Below, piece after piece: positions 43,901 to 54,747 of a DNA stretch of 64,000 nt. Location of the stretch: NCBI RefSeq assembly GCF_020520425.1, contig NC_079487.1, positions 85,937,141-86,001,140 of the forward strand, in the 5' to 3' direction. Both the position numbers and the translations under genes were made by a program. The notes beneath the pieces were generated by a model. It was not told where the DNA came from, made no database searches, and worked only from the letters and a program-made list of their open reading frames with translations. Source of the DNA: Spinacia oleracea (taxonomy: Eukaryota; Streptophyta; Magnoliopsida; Caryophyllales; Amaranthaceae). The first letter of the stretch is position 1. Each line of letters begins with the position of its first letter.

Positions 43901-46225
43901 TATTTTGTACATTATGCATTGATGTCTTGGCCCTCTTGGACCAATTTTTATGGAAATTGAATAAATCAAACCGTGTCTTTCTAGAAAAAATAAATAGTCG
44001 TATTTAGTTGCTGAAAGATACAACTGGTTCTTTGAGTTCTTTAATTTCATGTCTAAAACAAAATTCAAACCTTTATTTTATTTTGTACGGAGTACATACT
44101 ATGCAGAGTTTCTAGAAAAAAAGGACGCAGCGTAAGACAAAACTAAGTAACAAAATTGGCTTGAAAGTTATATTTTGGTGTATGATAAATTTATTGTACA
44201 CTTTTCGCGTGCAAGATCTTTGATTCCCTCCATAATAGAGTTAGACGTCCATTTGTGAAAAGTTATGGGTGTTGATCGACGAGCTTTCAGATAATTGAGA
44301 TTATATGAAGAATAAGTTGAAAACTTGAATTCATTAGTTGAAGAAAAGTAAAAACAAAATTGCAATCGAAATTAATACTTCGTTTTTTTTCTTTTAGTTG
44401 ACACAATTTTTTTTATTACTTTTACCGACGTAATCTTTTAATCATTAATGGGTAAAAATTATAAAAACGTTGATATTATAAACCTATACTATGAGATGAT
44501 AATAACAAAATCCTACATAACTACTACATATATTTTGTTTAAGTAAGTGTAAATCACAAATGATAGTCAAAGTAGATTATATGAATAATGTCAAAAGTCA
44601 AATTGTGTTATCTAAAAAAGAACGGAGGAAGTAATATATACTGAGTAATAAATTCCTTGGAGTAATAAGAAAATTCCATGTGTCAATGAAAATAAGTGAA
44701 CAAATTGGGAAAGAAAAAAGTTGTCTTAATACCCGAAAATCAATAACCAGCCCTTTTTTTGCTTGCATTAAAATAAATAAATAAATAAATAAAAGCTAAG
44801 GTTTCTATTGGTATTTTTTTTGTTTCCAGTTTTCTGTTTTTTACAAAATTAAAAACCAAAATATGAAAAAATAGTTTTCAGTTTTTTGTTGCTAGTTTTT
44901 AAAAACCAACATGATTACTATAAATATGACTATTCTTAGTTCGTGATTCAATTAAAACCATAAAACCAAAAACTAACTTTTAAACTATAAAACAAAAGAC
45001 TGAAAATTGACAGTGATATGGAACGAGCCTTAAATTTTTTGTTTAATTGTGTGCAATAGTGATCGATTGCTTTAATCTGTTTGCCAATTCTCACTTAATT
45101 TGTAGGAAGCACTCGGGATTTTGATAATCGCACCGGCTTCATTTCTGGTATTGGGATTCGTTATTTATGAATTTAGAGTTGCCAACTCAACTCAAGGTTC
45201 CAAGAAGGTAAGCTATTTCTCTAGTTTTCATAATTTGTATATAGATTCAACTTAAGCTTAAAAACATAATGGTTTAAGCTTTTAATTTGGTGAATAATTG
45301 CATGATGGATGAATCATGTATAAATGTGTAATGCAGGTTGTAGATAGGGTAGGAGGTGCAATGGAAGACATGTATAGAACAATAAAGTTCCCTCAAGTGT
45401 GGAAGCCATCACTCTTCATGTTCTTGTCTCTGGCCCTCAGTTATAGCACTCATGAAGGTCATTTTTATTGGTATACCGATCCTATAGCTGGTCCTGGATT
45501 TTCCAAGGTAATCATCTACTACGTATAATAGTCTTCTCGATTACAGCGACATCCGAAATGGGGTTAAACAGACACTTGAATATGACTTCAATTCGAATGT
45601 GATTGTATTGTAGGAATTCGTGGGAATGATGTATGCAATTGGAGCCGTAGGATCGATGATTGGTGTATTTATTTACCATAGATTCTTAAAAGATTACGCA
45701 CTTATGAGTCTCCTCTTCTACGCTCAACTTCTCTATGCTGCATCCGGAATGTTGGATCTCATGTTCGTCTTAAGATGGAATTTACCACTTGGAATACCCG
45801 ATTCAGTATTCATAATAGTCGAAGAAACTGTTTATCACGTAATAGGTCGAATTCGTTGGATGCCAATGGTAGTTTTGAGCACAAGGCTTTGCCCTTTAGG
45901 CATCGAGGGTACGTTTTTTGCACTACTTATGTGCATCGATAGCGTAGGTTCGCTCTTTTCCAAAATAATAGGAGGAATGGTGCTTCATCTTTTGAATGTT
46001 TCAAGAACTAATTTTACTAATTTGTGGTTAGCAATTTTTCTAAGAAATTGCTTGAGATTTGGTACGATTGCATTCATCTTTCTTGTACCGAATGTAACAC
46101 AACACCACGTTTTCGTTCCTTCGAATAAACATAGTGATAGTACTAGTATAGAGGAAGTTAACTTGGAGCTTGTACCTTTGACTGAAAAATTAGACATTTC
46201 ATTCACAAAAAAGGTTGTCTTGTAA
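40918..46225 (+). CDS. Folate-biopterin transporter family protein, four exons
   Basis: Exons 40918-41571, 45106-45207, 45337-45507, 45614-46225, all GT-AG and phase 0, giving 512 residues. The FBT (BT1) family are major-facilitator-like membrane proteins that move folates and pterins; some are plastidial, most plant members uncharacterised. Family motifs: FILGIILVYGLNTGF, TDYYWKDVQRINPSSAQLYM, IPWILRPLWGLLTDVFPIMG, YHRRPYFFFAGI, then in the last exon MLDLMFVLRWNLPLGIPD and RIRWMPMVVLSTRLCPLGIE. About twelve hydrophobic segments are expected. The N-terminus has a proline run (PPPPPPPPSPPPS) and no obvious signal peptide. Intron 1 is 3.5 kb and holds a Mutator-like element and MITEs. A Pack-MULE starts 66 bp after the stop. 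Exon 1 joins sequence that is split in the paralogue at 56201-60142. Confidence 0.92.
41812..43170. mobile_element. Mutator-like element (non-autonomous) in FBT intron 1
   Basis: Inverted repeats of about 165 bp (start GGGAAATTTTCTATGGTAGC at 41812, complement ending at 43170) and a perfect 9-bp target duplication TATTTTTTT (41803-41811, 43171-43179). Total 1359 bp, no transposase ORF. The interior is AT-rich with a polypurine patch (42880-42960) and no gene recognised; a captured non-coding or UTR fragment is possible. Confidence 0.9.
44379..44631. mobile_element. Stowaway-like MITE in FBT intron 1
   Basis: The ends are complementary: CTTCGTTTTTTTTCTTTTAG with TTGACACAATTT on the left, and AAATTGTGTTATCTAAAAAA with GAACGGAGGAAG on the right, flanked by TA on both sides. 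253 bp, no ORF. The CTCCGT-like ends are typical of plant Stowaway/mariner MITEs. An (AAAT)n microsatellite follows at 44770-44794. Confidence 0.7.
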
Positions 46226-46290
46226 TGGTAGATTTTTTTTTGGCAACGTTGTAAATTGTAATGGTAGATTAATCATACATATTTAACATT

Positions 46291-48781
46291 TGAAAACTTG
46301 TGAAACACTATCTTTAAATTTGGTGGTTTTGTATAAATTTGGTTTGTTTGACTAACACTACCATTTGACGTTTTCCGTTAATGTTTTCTGTCGTGTATCT
46401 CTTCTATTCTTTTAAATATCTTTGTTCCTTTGCCGTTTTGTTCATTTGCCATGTTCAATAACCGTTATAGTGGGATTCAAAGACGTAAAACATTAAAGAA
46501 AAACGTCAAATGGTAATGTTCAAACAAAATAAAATCATAAGAGTTAGGCTTTCTCTCTATAGACTCTTCCCCTCCAAAACATTCTTGGTTTTAGCGCTTC
46601 CTTCATTCTTCTGTTCGGACTCGCCAGAGACGAGGGTGGACGTGCTCATCCTATTCTGCTCTTTCACGGGGTGATTTAGCTTTGTAATAATATTTATTTT
46701 GAGTTCCAAGTCTGTTTGTAGAAGGCTTTTGTGCGTTTCGCCATTTTTATTGTGCTTGAAGGTTAGTTGGTCTTTCTCTTCTTAAAGTGCAAAGAATGGG
46801 TTCGGTGCTGCCATAGCCTTCTATCTTATAGATTTTCTAGATTCTAGTGGTTGATTGAATTTTGGTGTCTTCGCAATTTGTGTTGTTTTTATCAAATATT
46901 AGTTTCTTCATGATGTGCTCTATGGATGTCTATAAGATATTTAGGGAGGAGTTAAATAAGCTACTAAGTGAAGGGGATAATATAACAGATGAAGATGAAC
47001 TTTTGGTTGCACTTCTTGCTAACTTAGAAAACCTAGGAGGGGTTTTGGATTTTGCACTGGAAGTGAAAGAAGAAGGGAACTTTTTTTTTTTTTTTTTTTT
47101 TCTTTTTTTTTTTTAAAGGGTCGTATTTCTGATGCTTTGGAGAAGTATGGATATGTAGGGATCATCCTTGGCTGTTTTGATTTTGAAGAAGAGGAGCATA
47201 TAAACACTTTTTATAATCTTTCTATTTGCATCCTGCTAAATTCAGCTGTTTTTTTTAGTAGGAAAAATGAGTATGAGCAAGTGGATATTATTTGCACAAC
47301 AATATTGGGGTTTGATCCGAACAATGTTAAAGCTCTATACAGGAGAGCCATGGCGGCTGAAGAATCGGGTAGGAGTGACTTTGCTTATTTTGATTTGTTA
47401 TTTTCCTCTGAAGTTGACCCATCTAATCGTGAAGTAGCCGTTAAGCTTGAGAAAATTAAAAGTCCTCTCATGGTGAAGAATGGGAAAGCTAGTGACCATG
47501 ATCATGAGTATTTCCTATTGGGTTTGAGACTTGGTTTATCCCACACTCACAAAAAGGCAAAGAGAAGTGAGGTTGAGATTTGTAATAGTGGGTATGGTCA
47601 AAATCCACAGAATGGGTCTATAAAAGATGAGAGTGAAAATAAGGGTGACTATGAGTCAGTTAAGGATGAAGATGTAAAAGCACAAATTTCAGATATGAAG
47701 GACGAGTAGTTGCAGGATTGTGCAAGTATTGTTGAAGACAATCAAACGAGCGAGGATATGAAAATAGATAGAAATGAGACGATGGAAGATTGTGCGAGTG
47801 TCAACAAATTTGAAAGACCAAATTGACAGTGCCCAAATATCGATTTGTTAACCAAAGAAGGTCGGGCTCCTATCTTACTATTTCACAAAGGATTATGTTC
47901 AACTAAAGCAAGGGAAGTTGGTGCAATATTACAACTCTAAGTTCCATTCTCCTATGACTCTTAGAGTTATTCCTAGTTCAAGGAAGCACCATGAGAGGCC
48001 AAATGAAAATCAGGAACATAACTTGTCAACTTCTACCCTGTCAACCATGGGGATACCGTTCAATAAGCAATGTCCAAGGATCAAGACAAGGATGATAAGT
48101 TAGAGATGGAGATTGGGTTTCCTAAACCTAAGGAGAGCGAAGACCAAAGTGACTCTTCGACCATTGACTCTAGCACGATTAAAGACAACCACGATCAAGT
48201 TGGGTGTATCCAAGTCGTCTTTCAGCAACAAGCATGATCACATGGTATCTTCTCTCACTGAGGAAGAAAAGTCATAACTCTGAATCGTGGAAAGGGAACC
48301 AGAAGAGCGCGATTGAAAATAATAATAAAAAAACTCATGTCATTCTTGTGTTTATGGTGATTGCAAGTTCAAAGTATGAATGAAGAGAAAGCTTGTTGGC
48401 CCTCGAGCTAATTAGGTTCATCGTCCGTTGAAGAAGCCCCTTACTTTGTTGTATACTGGTAGTAGTCTGTGTGGTAGTCTTGTGTCATGTACGTTTAGTT
48501 ACCTCTGTTAGTAGGGTTGAGTCTTGTTACTTCTGTTGTTCTGATAGTGTTAGTTGTAGACTTGTATCTCCCATGAATCAGTTGTAGGCTGATAGTAATG
48601 AACAATGCTTTTTTTTTTTAATCATTATAATGAATGTTTGAATATACTGCCAAAATAAAAGTAAAATGGTAGTGTTAGTCAAACAAGCCAAACTTATAAG
48701 GTAGTAAAATATAATTTTCTTTTTATAAGGTAGCAATTCACAAAACCACCAAAATTAAATATAAGGTTTCACTTAATTTCC
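46291..48781. mobile_element. Pack-MULE-like element carrying a TPR gene fragment
   Basis: Perfect 9-bp target duplication TTTAACATT (46282-46290 and 48782-48790). The ends are inverted repeats: the left 46291-46375 (AATTTGGTGGTTTTGT, GTTTGTTTGACTAACACTAC) pairs with 48655-48781, the left arm lacking about 45 bp. Between them is gene-derived sequence with a UTR-like part, an intronless TPR coding region and trailing sequence, but no transposase. Acquisition of host gene fragments by non-autonomous Mutator-like elements is the definition of a Pack-MULE. It sits 66 bp after the FBT stop codon. Confidence 0.85.
46922..47826 (+). pseudogene. TPR-domain protein fragment (FKBP/co-chaperone-like), broken
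   Basis: A first segment (MDVYKIFREELNKLLSEGDN, DELLVALLANLENLGG, DFALEVKEEGN) runs into a T-rich tract (47083-47114) that breaks the frame. The second segment contains ISDALEKYGYVGIILGCFDF, SICILLNSAVFFSRKNEYEQ, GFDPNNVKALYRRAMAAEES and VDPSNREVAVKLEKIK, which read as three consecutive TPR helices like those of plant FKBP-type peptidyl-prolyl isomerases and other HSP90-binding TPR proteins. A TAG at 47707-47709 is followed by 38 more codons to TGA at 47824-47826. No catalytic FKBP domain is visible. It lies inside the Pack-MULE. Confidence 0.65.
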
Positions 48782-48790
48782 TTTAACATT

Positions 48791-49676
48791 TTGATAACAG
48801 GTAGATTGTTACTTCTTCATTTTCTGACAAGTGTTTATTAAGTTTATCCTATAACCTTTAAAAAGAGAGGACTTGGATTTTTCTATTCACAAAATAGTCA
48901 AAAGACTAAATTATCCTCATTTTTCTTCATGTTTTTTTTTGGCATTTTACTTAAGGATAGTTTAATTACTTCTTTACCCTTAATTTTTGGATGGCGACAC
49001 GTGTCTACCTCCTCCACGTGTGTCCTTCCCTCCTCATCCTTGTGCGTTTTTTATTTTTATTTTTTATTTGTCCTTTGTCCTCTGTTTTTTGTCTGTAATG
49101 AAATGGTGCACTCATCCACCAATCTCCTCTTCAAACCCCTTAGCACTTCTCTCAATCTCTCTGTTAAATTCTATCCAAGATACGATGTATCTCAATTATT
49201 TGTTGAACTTCAAAGGACGTGTAGGTATTTTTCTTCATATATTTTTTCTCAATTTCTGAATCTTCTAGGTTTAGGTTACAATTCGATTTTAGGTCTTTAC
49301 AATTCTATTTTTGGGGGGGGGGGTTTGGAGTTTCAGATACTTATATTCTATCAATTTCTGAATTTTCGTAGGTATTGGTATTTAAAATTCAACTTTTATG
49401 AATTTTTGGTGTTTTAAATTCCTATATAAATTTCGATATTTAGGGGTTTTACTATCTCAATGATGTGTTATACTTTAGGTACTTTTCTTCGTTTATCTTC
49501 TCTCAATTTCTGAATTCTCTAGGTCTAAGTATGTAAAATTCGAATTTTCAAGGTTTTTTTGTTTTAGACTCTTATATTCTATTAATTTCTAAATTTTCTT
49601 AGGTCTTGGTAGTTTAAATTCGATTTTTAGGGGTTTTTCGTTCTTCTCTCAATTTCTGAGTTTTCTTTGTGCAAGT
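48791..49676. other. Host-like DNA with degenerate tandem motif
   Basis: No supported gene. Two CACGTGT (G-box) motifs lie near 49000-49020, followed by short open frames (49099-49259) and an AGGACGTGTAGGT splice-donor-like site, so a remnant first exon is possible. From about 49230 to 49665 the phrase CTCAATTTCTGAATTCTCTA and AATTCGATTTTAGG recur four to five times with variable spacing, and a G13 run is present near 49311. Confidence 0.45.
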
Positions 49677-50145
49677 TGATGTGGCCAAAATTGATAGTCC
49701 ACCCTGGACCAATTACAGAGAAACACGTGGCACCCCCACGCCTACTAGGCAAATTTTTTGAATATGAAGGAACTATACTTGAACGAAAAGAAGAGGCCCA
49801 ACAACTAAAGGCCCAAACCTCATACGACGCACTAAGCCCACTGTCCAAAATACATGATAAGGGACTTAGGTGAAAGGGCAATCGATTCATTCTCACCTAC
49901 CTTATAAATATTATAGATCCCTAGGTGAAAGGGAAATCAATTCATTCCCACCTACCTTAATTATTCTTTTCTGCCTTTTCTCTATAAACTACTTTCTCTC
50001 TCTATCAAATACTTACTTAAGCATCGAAGGGAATATTCCTACGGGGATATTCTTGTTTTGCAGGTTGTAAGAAGATCGTGCCAACGCATACCTGATACCT
50101 CCGTGGAAAGGGTGACACGTCAGCACCAACAAAGTTCCCACACCA
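49677..50145 (+). repeat. LTR of a truncated retroelement (Gypsy 3)
   Basis: Ends immediately before a tRNA-Lys PBS with CACACCA. The start TGATGTGGCC is inferred. It contains a 50-bp tandem duplication (AGGTGAAAGGGMAATCRATT..., 49868 and 49922) and a TATAAATA-like box near 49902. Confidence 0.6.
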
Positions 50146-50147
50146 TT

Positions 50148-50165
50148 TGGCGCCGTCTGTGGGGA
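50148..50165 (+). promoter_or_regulatory. tRNA-Lys primer binding site of Gypsy 3
   Basis: TGGCGCCGTCTGTGGGGA, identical to the Gypsy 2 PBS and complementary to the tRNA-Lys at 40159-40230. Confidence 0.88.
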
Positions 50166-50176
50166 GGTACAGTATC

Positions 50177-50395
50177 ATGGCAGACCTGAAATCTGAAGGT
50201 GAGAGACATGAGGGCGACTCAAGGGAAAGGTGTCCGAGCGAAAGGAGCTCCTCGCGAACTCGTTCTCACAAAGATCTTCAGCCTACTGCTAAGGGCGCAA
50301 CATTAACCATAAGACGAGTAACCACGACACCTCCCAACGCAGTAGCTAGCCGACCTGCTTCAACCAGATTACTACAACAAATGCTACATAGTTAA
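50177..50395 (+). pseudogene. Truncated gag start of Gypsy 3
   Basis: ATG 12 bp after the PBS opens a 72-codon frame rich in charged residues (MADLKSEGERHEGDSRERCP, SERSSSRTRSHKDLQ) as at the N-terminus of plant gypsy gag. It ends where an inverted repeat begins; no capsid domain, pol or second LTR follows. Confidence 0.55.
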
Positions 50396-50420
50396 TGTTG
50401 CGCCCTTAACAGTAAGCTGA
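50278..50420. repeat. Fold-back repeat at the Gypsy 3 truncation
   Basis: The arm TCAGCCTACTGCTAAGGGCG with CAACATTAACCAT (50278-50310) is repeated inverted at 50388-50420 with a few mismatches and a 77-bp loop. It suggests an inverted duplication formed when the element was truncated. Confidence 0.8.
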
Positions 50421-50583
50421 TTACCAATATTATATTATTTCTCACACTTACCTAATAACCCACCTACACCCCTACTCCCTACAACAAATCATTTAAAAAT
50501 TTACGCCCACATTCACCACTCTCCATCACTTACACATTTTTCAATAACAATCAAACGGTGCAAGTATTAAGGGACGGAGGGAG
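50421..50583. mobile_element. Stowaway-like MITE (right end clear)
   Basis: Right terminus ATTAAGGGACGGAGGGAG followed by TA is the standard CTCCCTCCGTCCCT Stowaway end in inverted form. The left end is unclear: CTCCCT at 50475 (preceded by TA) would give a 109-bp element, but the sequence to 50421 also looks like Stowaway interior, so it may be left-truncated. Confidence 0.5.
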
Positions 50584-50786
50584 TAGCTGTTAATTGAAAT
50601 ACACTTCCTCAGTACGGAGTATTTGGGGATTTGATTTGGTCTTTTGCTAGTCGTCGCCCGCCGTAGACCGTGGCCAGTGGGCACTTGTTGGGAGTGCGAG
50701 ATTCTCTCTTTCTGTAATCGCGTTTTGCTGATACCCTTTCCTTATTCAACCTCTGCAACTTCTTCTGGCCGCCCCTATCCTTCAGT
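50584..50786. promoter_or_regulatory. Promoter/leader region of the enhancer-of-rudimentary gene
   Basis: About 200 bp between the MITE and the ATG. The last part (TTCTCTCTTTCTGTAATCGC to CTATCCTTCAGT) looks like a 5' leader. No sharp TATA box. The MITE therefore borders the gene's promoter. Confidence 0.4.
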
Positions 50787-53700
50787 ATGGTACTCGCTCT
50801 TCTCTTTCTCTCTCCTCACCTCCATTTTCATAACTTTCACTGCTTGTTTTTGTTGTAATGATAATTGAGCTCAATTTTTTTCATTTTTTGAACCAACAAC
50901 AAGAAAACGTTATTGTTTATTTGATTTTTGTTGTTATGAATTCTAAAGCTAGGGTTTTAGCAAGAACTTGAGCTTAGTTGTGACAACAAAACGAGACTCT
51001 GTGTTTGCTTGGAATTTTGATAGATGAATACGAAGTTGAGGTTTGGGGATAATTTTTTTGATGATTCTTTTGGTGTTTAGAGTTGTCTGTGAAGTGGAAA
51101 TACATTTATCATGAGGTGATAATGAAAAATTTCTGGAACTTGTTAATTTTTGCAATTGATTTGGGAATTAGGGTTTTGACTTGAAGTTCAGTTCTTGTTT
51201 GTACTTCTGTGGTTGGGTGGATTCCAGTGTAATCAGAATCAAAGTAGTGTAATGATGTGCTTGTATATGTTGTACGGTATATTCATAAAATTCAGTTGGA
51301 TTTATTTATTTATTTAGGAGGTGGGCCGTCGGAGGGGGGGAGGGGGATTGACATAAATTTTGTACTCGTATATGGTGATATTCTAGTATATGAAGTTGTT
51401 GCAATTGAGGTTTTATTTTGCTTGGTGAAGGGTTTGGATTTTCTCATAAATTTTGAGGATTGTTTCAAAAATCTTTAAGGAATTGTGGTCGACCTTCTTT
51501 TCCTGTTTTTCTAGTTGAAGCCTTGGTATAAAGGATGTAGTATTAGAACTAGCTTATTTGGATCATTAGACAGTATGGAAGACTCATTCACACCATAGCA
51601 GACATTGAACAGGCTTTGTAGAATTGATGTTACTCGAGTTTTTTCGTAAGTGTTTAAAACTCAATGAGTTGGAAACGGTCACAAATCACAATGAGTCTTC
51701 TCCATATGTTAGATCATTACGAGATTGACAGGTTTGCTATTGTCAAATCAAATGCATTGAGTTTAAGTGGAGTGTTTTTTTTGTTTTGTTTTGTTTTGTT
51801 CTTTGAGTTTAAATGGAGTTTTTAGTTTTCCTTTCATTGAATGAGCTGAAAACTAGTGGAGTAAGTGATTGATTCTAATGTCTGATTTCAATGAAATTAA
51901 GATGACGGATAATTGGCTGGCTTTACTTCTGTGATTTTTTTTTTGAAAAAACACTCTGTAAATGGTGCTATGCTACTTTAGATCTCTTCATATGGGATGC
52001 ACTCTATGAACTACTGTTTAGTTCAGCTATTTGATCCTGCCACTGATGTGTACTCTACTTACTTATTTGAGCATAAGCTGATCTCTAGAATCCCACTGTA
52101 TTGCAAAAGACCCTTTAGTAATGAAATTGCTTACCATGTTAGATATACACCTATGCCTTTTTCCACCGCCAAGAAAAGTGAGTCAGTAAATTTTGTTTAT
52201 ACAGAGTATGATCTTGGTTATGCGTTTTACTATGTTACTAGGTCCCTTACCAGAAATATACTCTCATGGCTTTAGTAGTTCTGTTGAAATTGTGAGTCAT
52301 TGAACCACCTGTCCAAATTGGTTAGTGCATGAGTCCTGAAAGGCAGAACTGCAGAAATATACTCAACTTTATAATGGATTAGTCGAATGGTTGTACACTT
52401 ATTTTCTGAAGCTAAGTCGAACAATTAGACCTAAAGTTTTTTGCAAATGATGGTCAAGACAGGCAATGGGTTGTGAAAAATTAAAATTGTAATTCATTAT
52501 CCAATCAATCTTATATTCTGCTCCTCTTTATACTGAAGTGCATACTTGAGTAAGGAAATTGATATTCTGTTGTAGGTTTCTCTTAGTTAAATGCGTATCC
52601 TAGTTGTAGGATTATCTTGAAATCAGTGACTGAATGTGCATGATCAAATTCTGGTACTTCAGCACATAGACATGATTGTCATGAACCTAGATGACACTCT
52701 AGGTCAATGTTTGAGCATACTGGAAGTATTTATATAGGAATATCCTGCAAGTGATTTGTAATCGTCTGTGATATGAAATCTTTGGTTTCAAGATCCAAAG
52801 TATGGAAGTAAATCATCATGCATTTTTTTTAAAGGTATGAAAAATGGACAACACATGCTGATCTTAAGTTAAATATTGTGTTGCAGCTACAACTGTGTAA
52901 GATAATTTTCTTTCTGTTTATTAGTAAAATTATATTCAAGCATATGATAAATGAAATAATTATCAACAAGCAAGATGTATTGTGGGCTATCTGATTTTCG
53001 CAGCAATGAATTATGTTAACAGCATTTTCCTGCACGTTTCTCACTTTCTCCAAATAAAATGTATTGGGAGAGAGAAGTCTTGGCTTGTTGATTAACTCTT
53101 TTTTTGTTGATTAACTTGTGATTGCCTTAAAGATGCGTAGTGTGAAGATTTTTTTAACTGTAAATATGACTAGAAAATCTGTGTGTTTTTGCTTTGGAGT
53201 ACCAGTTCGTTACTTCGACTGCATTTGGTATTCATTTGTCTCTCTTGTTCAGTTGGTCCCTACTTTGAGCCTTATCAATCCTTAATGCTTTGGGGTGCTT
53301 ACTGGAGCCATTTTTCAATTTTACAGGATAATAAGCACACAATTATCCTAATGCAGACATCACATAACAGATCATCTCGAACATTTATGGATTATGAGTC
53401 GATAAGCCAAGCAATGGATGGTAGGTTGTTATTTTTGGTTTATTATACAAACTTTAGTACGGGAGTTTGAACTTTTTCATATGAGCTGTTTCATTATTTG
53501 GTAAAAGAAGCTTTACTGGTTGAATGAGGATGAAACCTAAATAAAGGAACCATGCTTACAAGACTTACAATCTTGTATTCATCTATGTCATGTGGGCAAG
53601 GTTTGTAAAAGATCCACCTTACCCTAATCAATTTCAACCAGTAGCGTCTTTTAGACGAACTAAATAATATTAAAAAGATCAATAGTAATTACTAAAGCTG

Positions 53701-54747
53701 GTTTACTCTATCACTACTTATTTCTGATTTTTTTTTCGATGCCTACTTGTGGTATTTTCTTGGGGATAAGTAAATGAAATATGAGTGCAGTACACTTTTT
53801 AATTAATTTATTCCTAAGTTTGTTTGGAAGTCAATCAGGGGCCTAGAAAAAACAGAACATGCTAATTGTACTGAGGAAGCCACAAAGGAATAGAGCACAG
53901 AACACCTAGTAAAACCAAAGGGGGAAACCTGAAACTTGATCAGGATTGAAAGGGGCAGTCACTTTCTAGAATGCGTCTCACCCCGCCACTGACATCATGA
54001 GCAAAGCAAGTGTTTTGAGCTTCTGAACAAAAGCATAAGCTAAACTGAAAAGTTCACACAACAGCAGATCCAACTCCAATAGCCTCTGTTGACTGTAGCA
54101 TCTTAGTCTACCTGCTGAATGACTTGCCTGAGGCAGAAATCTTTTTTGTTTTGTTTACTTGTGCATGTTTCACATGCAGGTATCTGTGCATTGTATGAAA
54201 AGAAGCTGAAGGAGATAAATCCAACCCTCAGAAACATCAGTTATGACATTGGTGACTTGTACAACTTCGTTGATGGGCTTGCTGATTTGAGTGCATTAGT
54301 GTACGTCTCTCATCCTAGCTGTATTTATTTGGATGTATGTTACCATATATTTTATTTCAAATAATTCTCAATGATCAGAAGATTAGCTATTCTGTTAAAG
54401 TTATTTTAATCTGTCATATACTCTGTAGTTGAATGTTATTTTGCAACTACAGCTATCTTTTATTTGTCTTTCATCGTAAGGATTTTTGATACTTGATTTT
54501 AACATGTCTTATTTTCTGAATTATTTAGTTGATCAATTGCCAAATTTGTAGCATATCTTGGTGTTTATTGTATTTTAATTCTGTTCTGTTAATGATTCTA
54601 ATTTTCTCCCGGTTGCTTGATTGCACTGATATTTGTTGTCTTTGTTGTTTGTGTAGTTTTGATCATTCTATTCAGGGTTACTTGCCATATGATAGGGAAT
54701 GGATCAAACAGAGGACACTTCAACGACTCAAAAAATTAGCAAGGTGA
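50787..54747 (+). CDS. ERH: Enhancer of rudimentary homologue
   Basis: Exons 50787-50789 (the ATG alone), 53327-53420, 54180-54300, 54657-54747, all GT-AG, 309 nt in total and 102 residues, the family's normal length. The protein has the conserved segments HTIILMQTSHNRSSRTFMDY, AMDGICALYEKKLKEINPTL, YDIGDLYNFVDGLADLSALV, QGYLPYDREWIKQRTLQRLK. ERH is a small, highly conserved eukaryotic protein that dimerises and acts with RNA-processing/degradation complexes; its plant role is little known. Intron 1 is 2.54 kb with no other gene. The first intron directly after the ATG (ATG/GTACTC) is unusual but yields exactly the conserved N-terminal spacing. An upstream in-frame start was not found in exon 2. 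Confidence 0.9.
50790..53326. other. Large first intron of the ERH gene
   Basis: 2.5 kb AT-rich intron. Short open frames (for example 51997-52275) have no family resemblance. No transposon ends recognised. Ends in TTTTTCAATTTTACAG. Confidence 0.6.

Noticed and set aside
44796-45030. Possible additional MITE with AAAACC/GGTTTT-rich inverted halves in FBT intron 1
   Set aside because: The two ends match only weakly and no clear target duplication was found.
49099-49259. Possible first exon of an unknown gene with donor-like AGGACGTGTAGGT
   Set aside because: No second exon or family match found; kept only as a note in the gap description.
51997-52275. 92-codon frame in ERH intron 1
   Set aside because: Intronic, no known motif, no sign of splicing to other exons.
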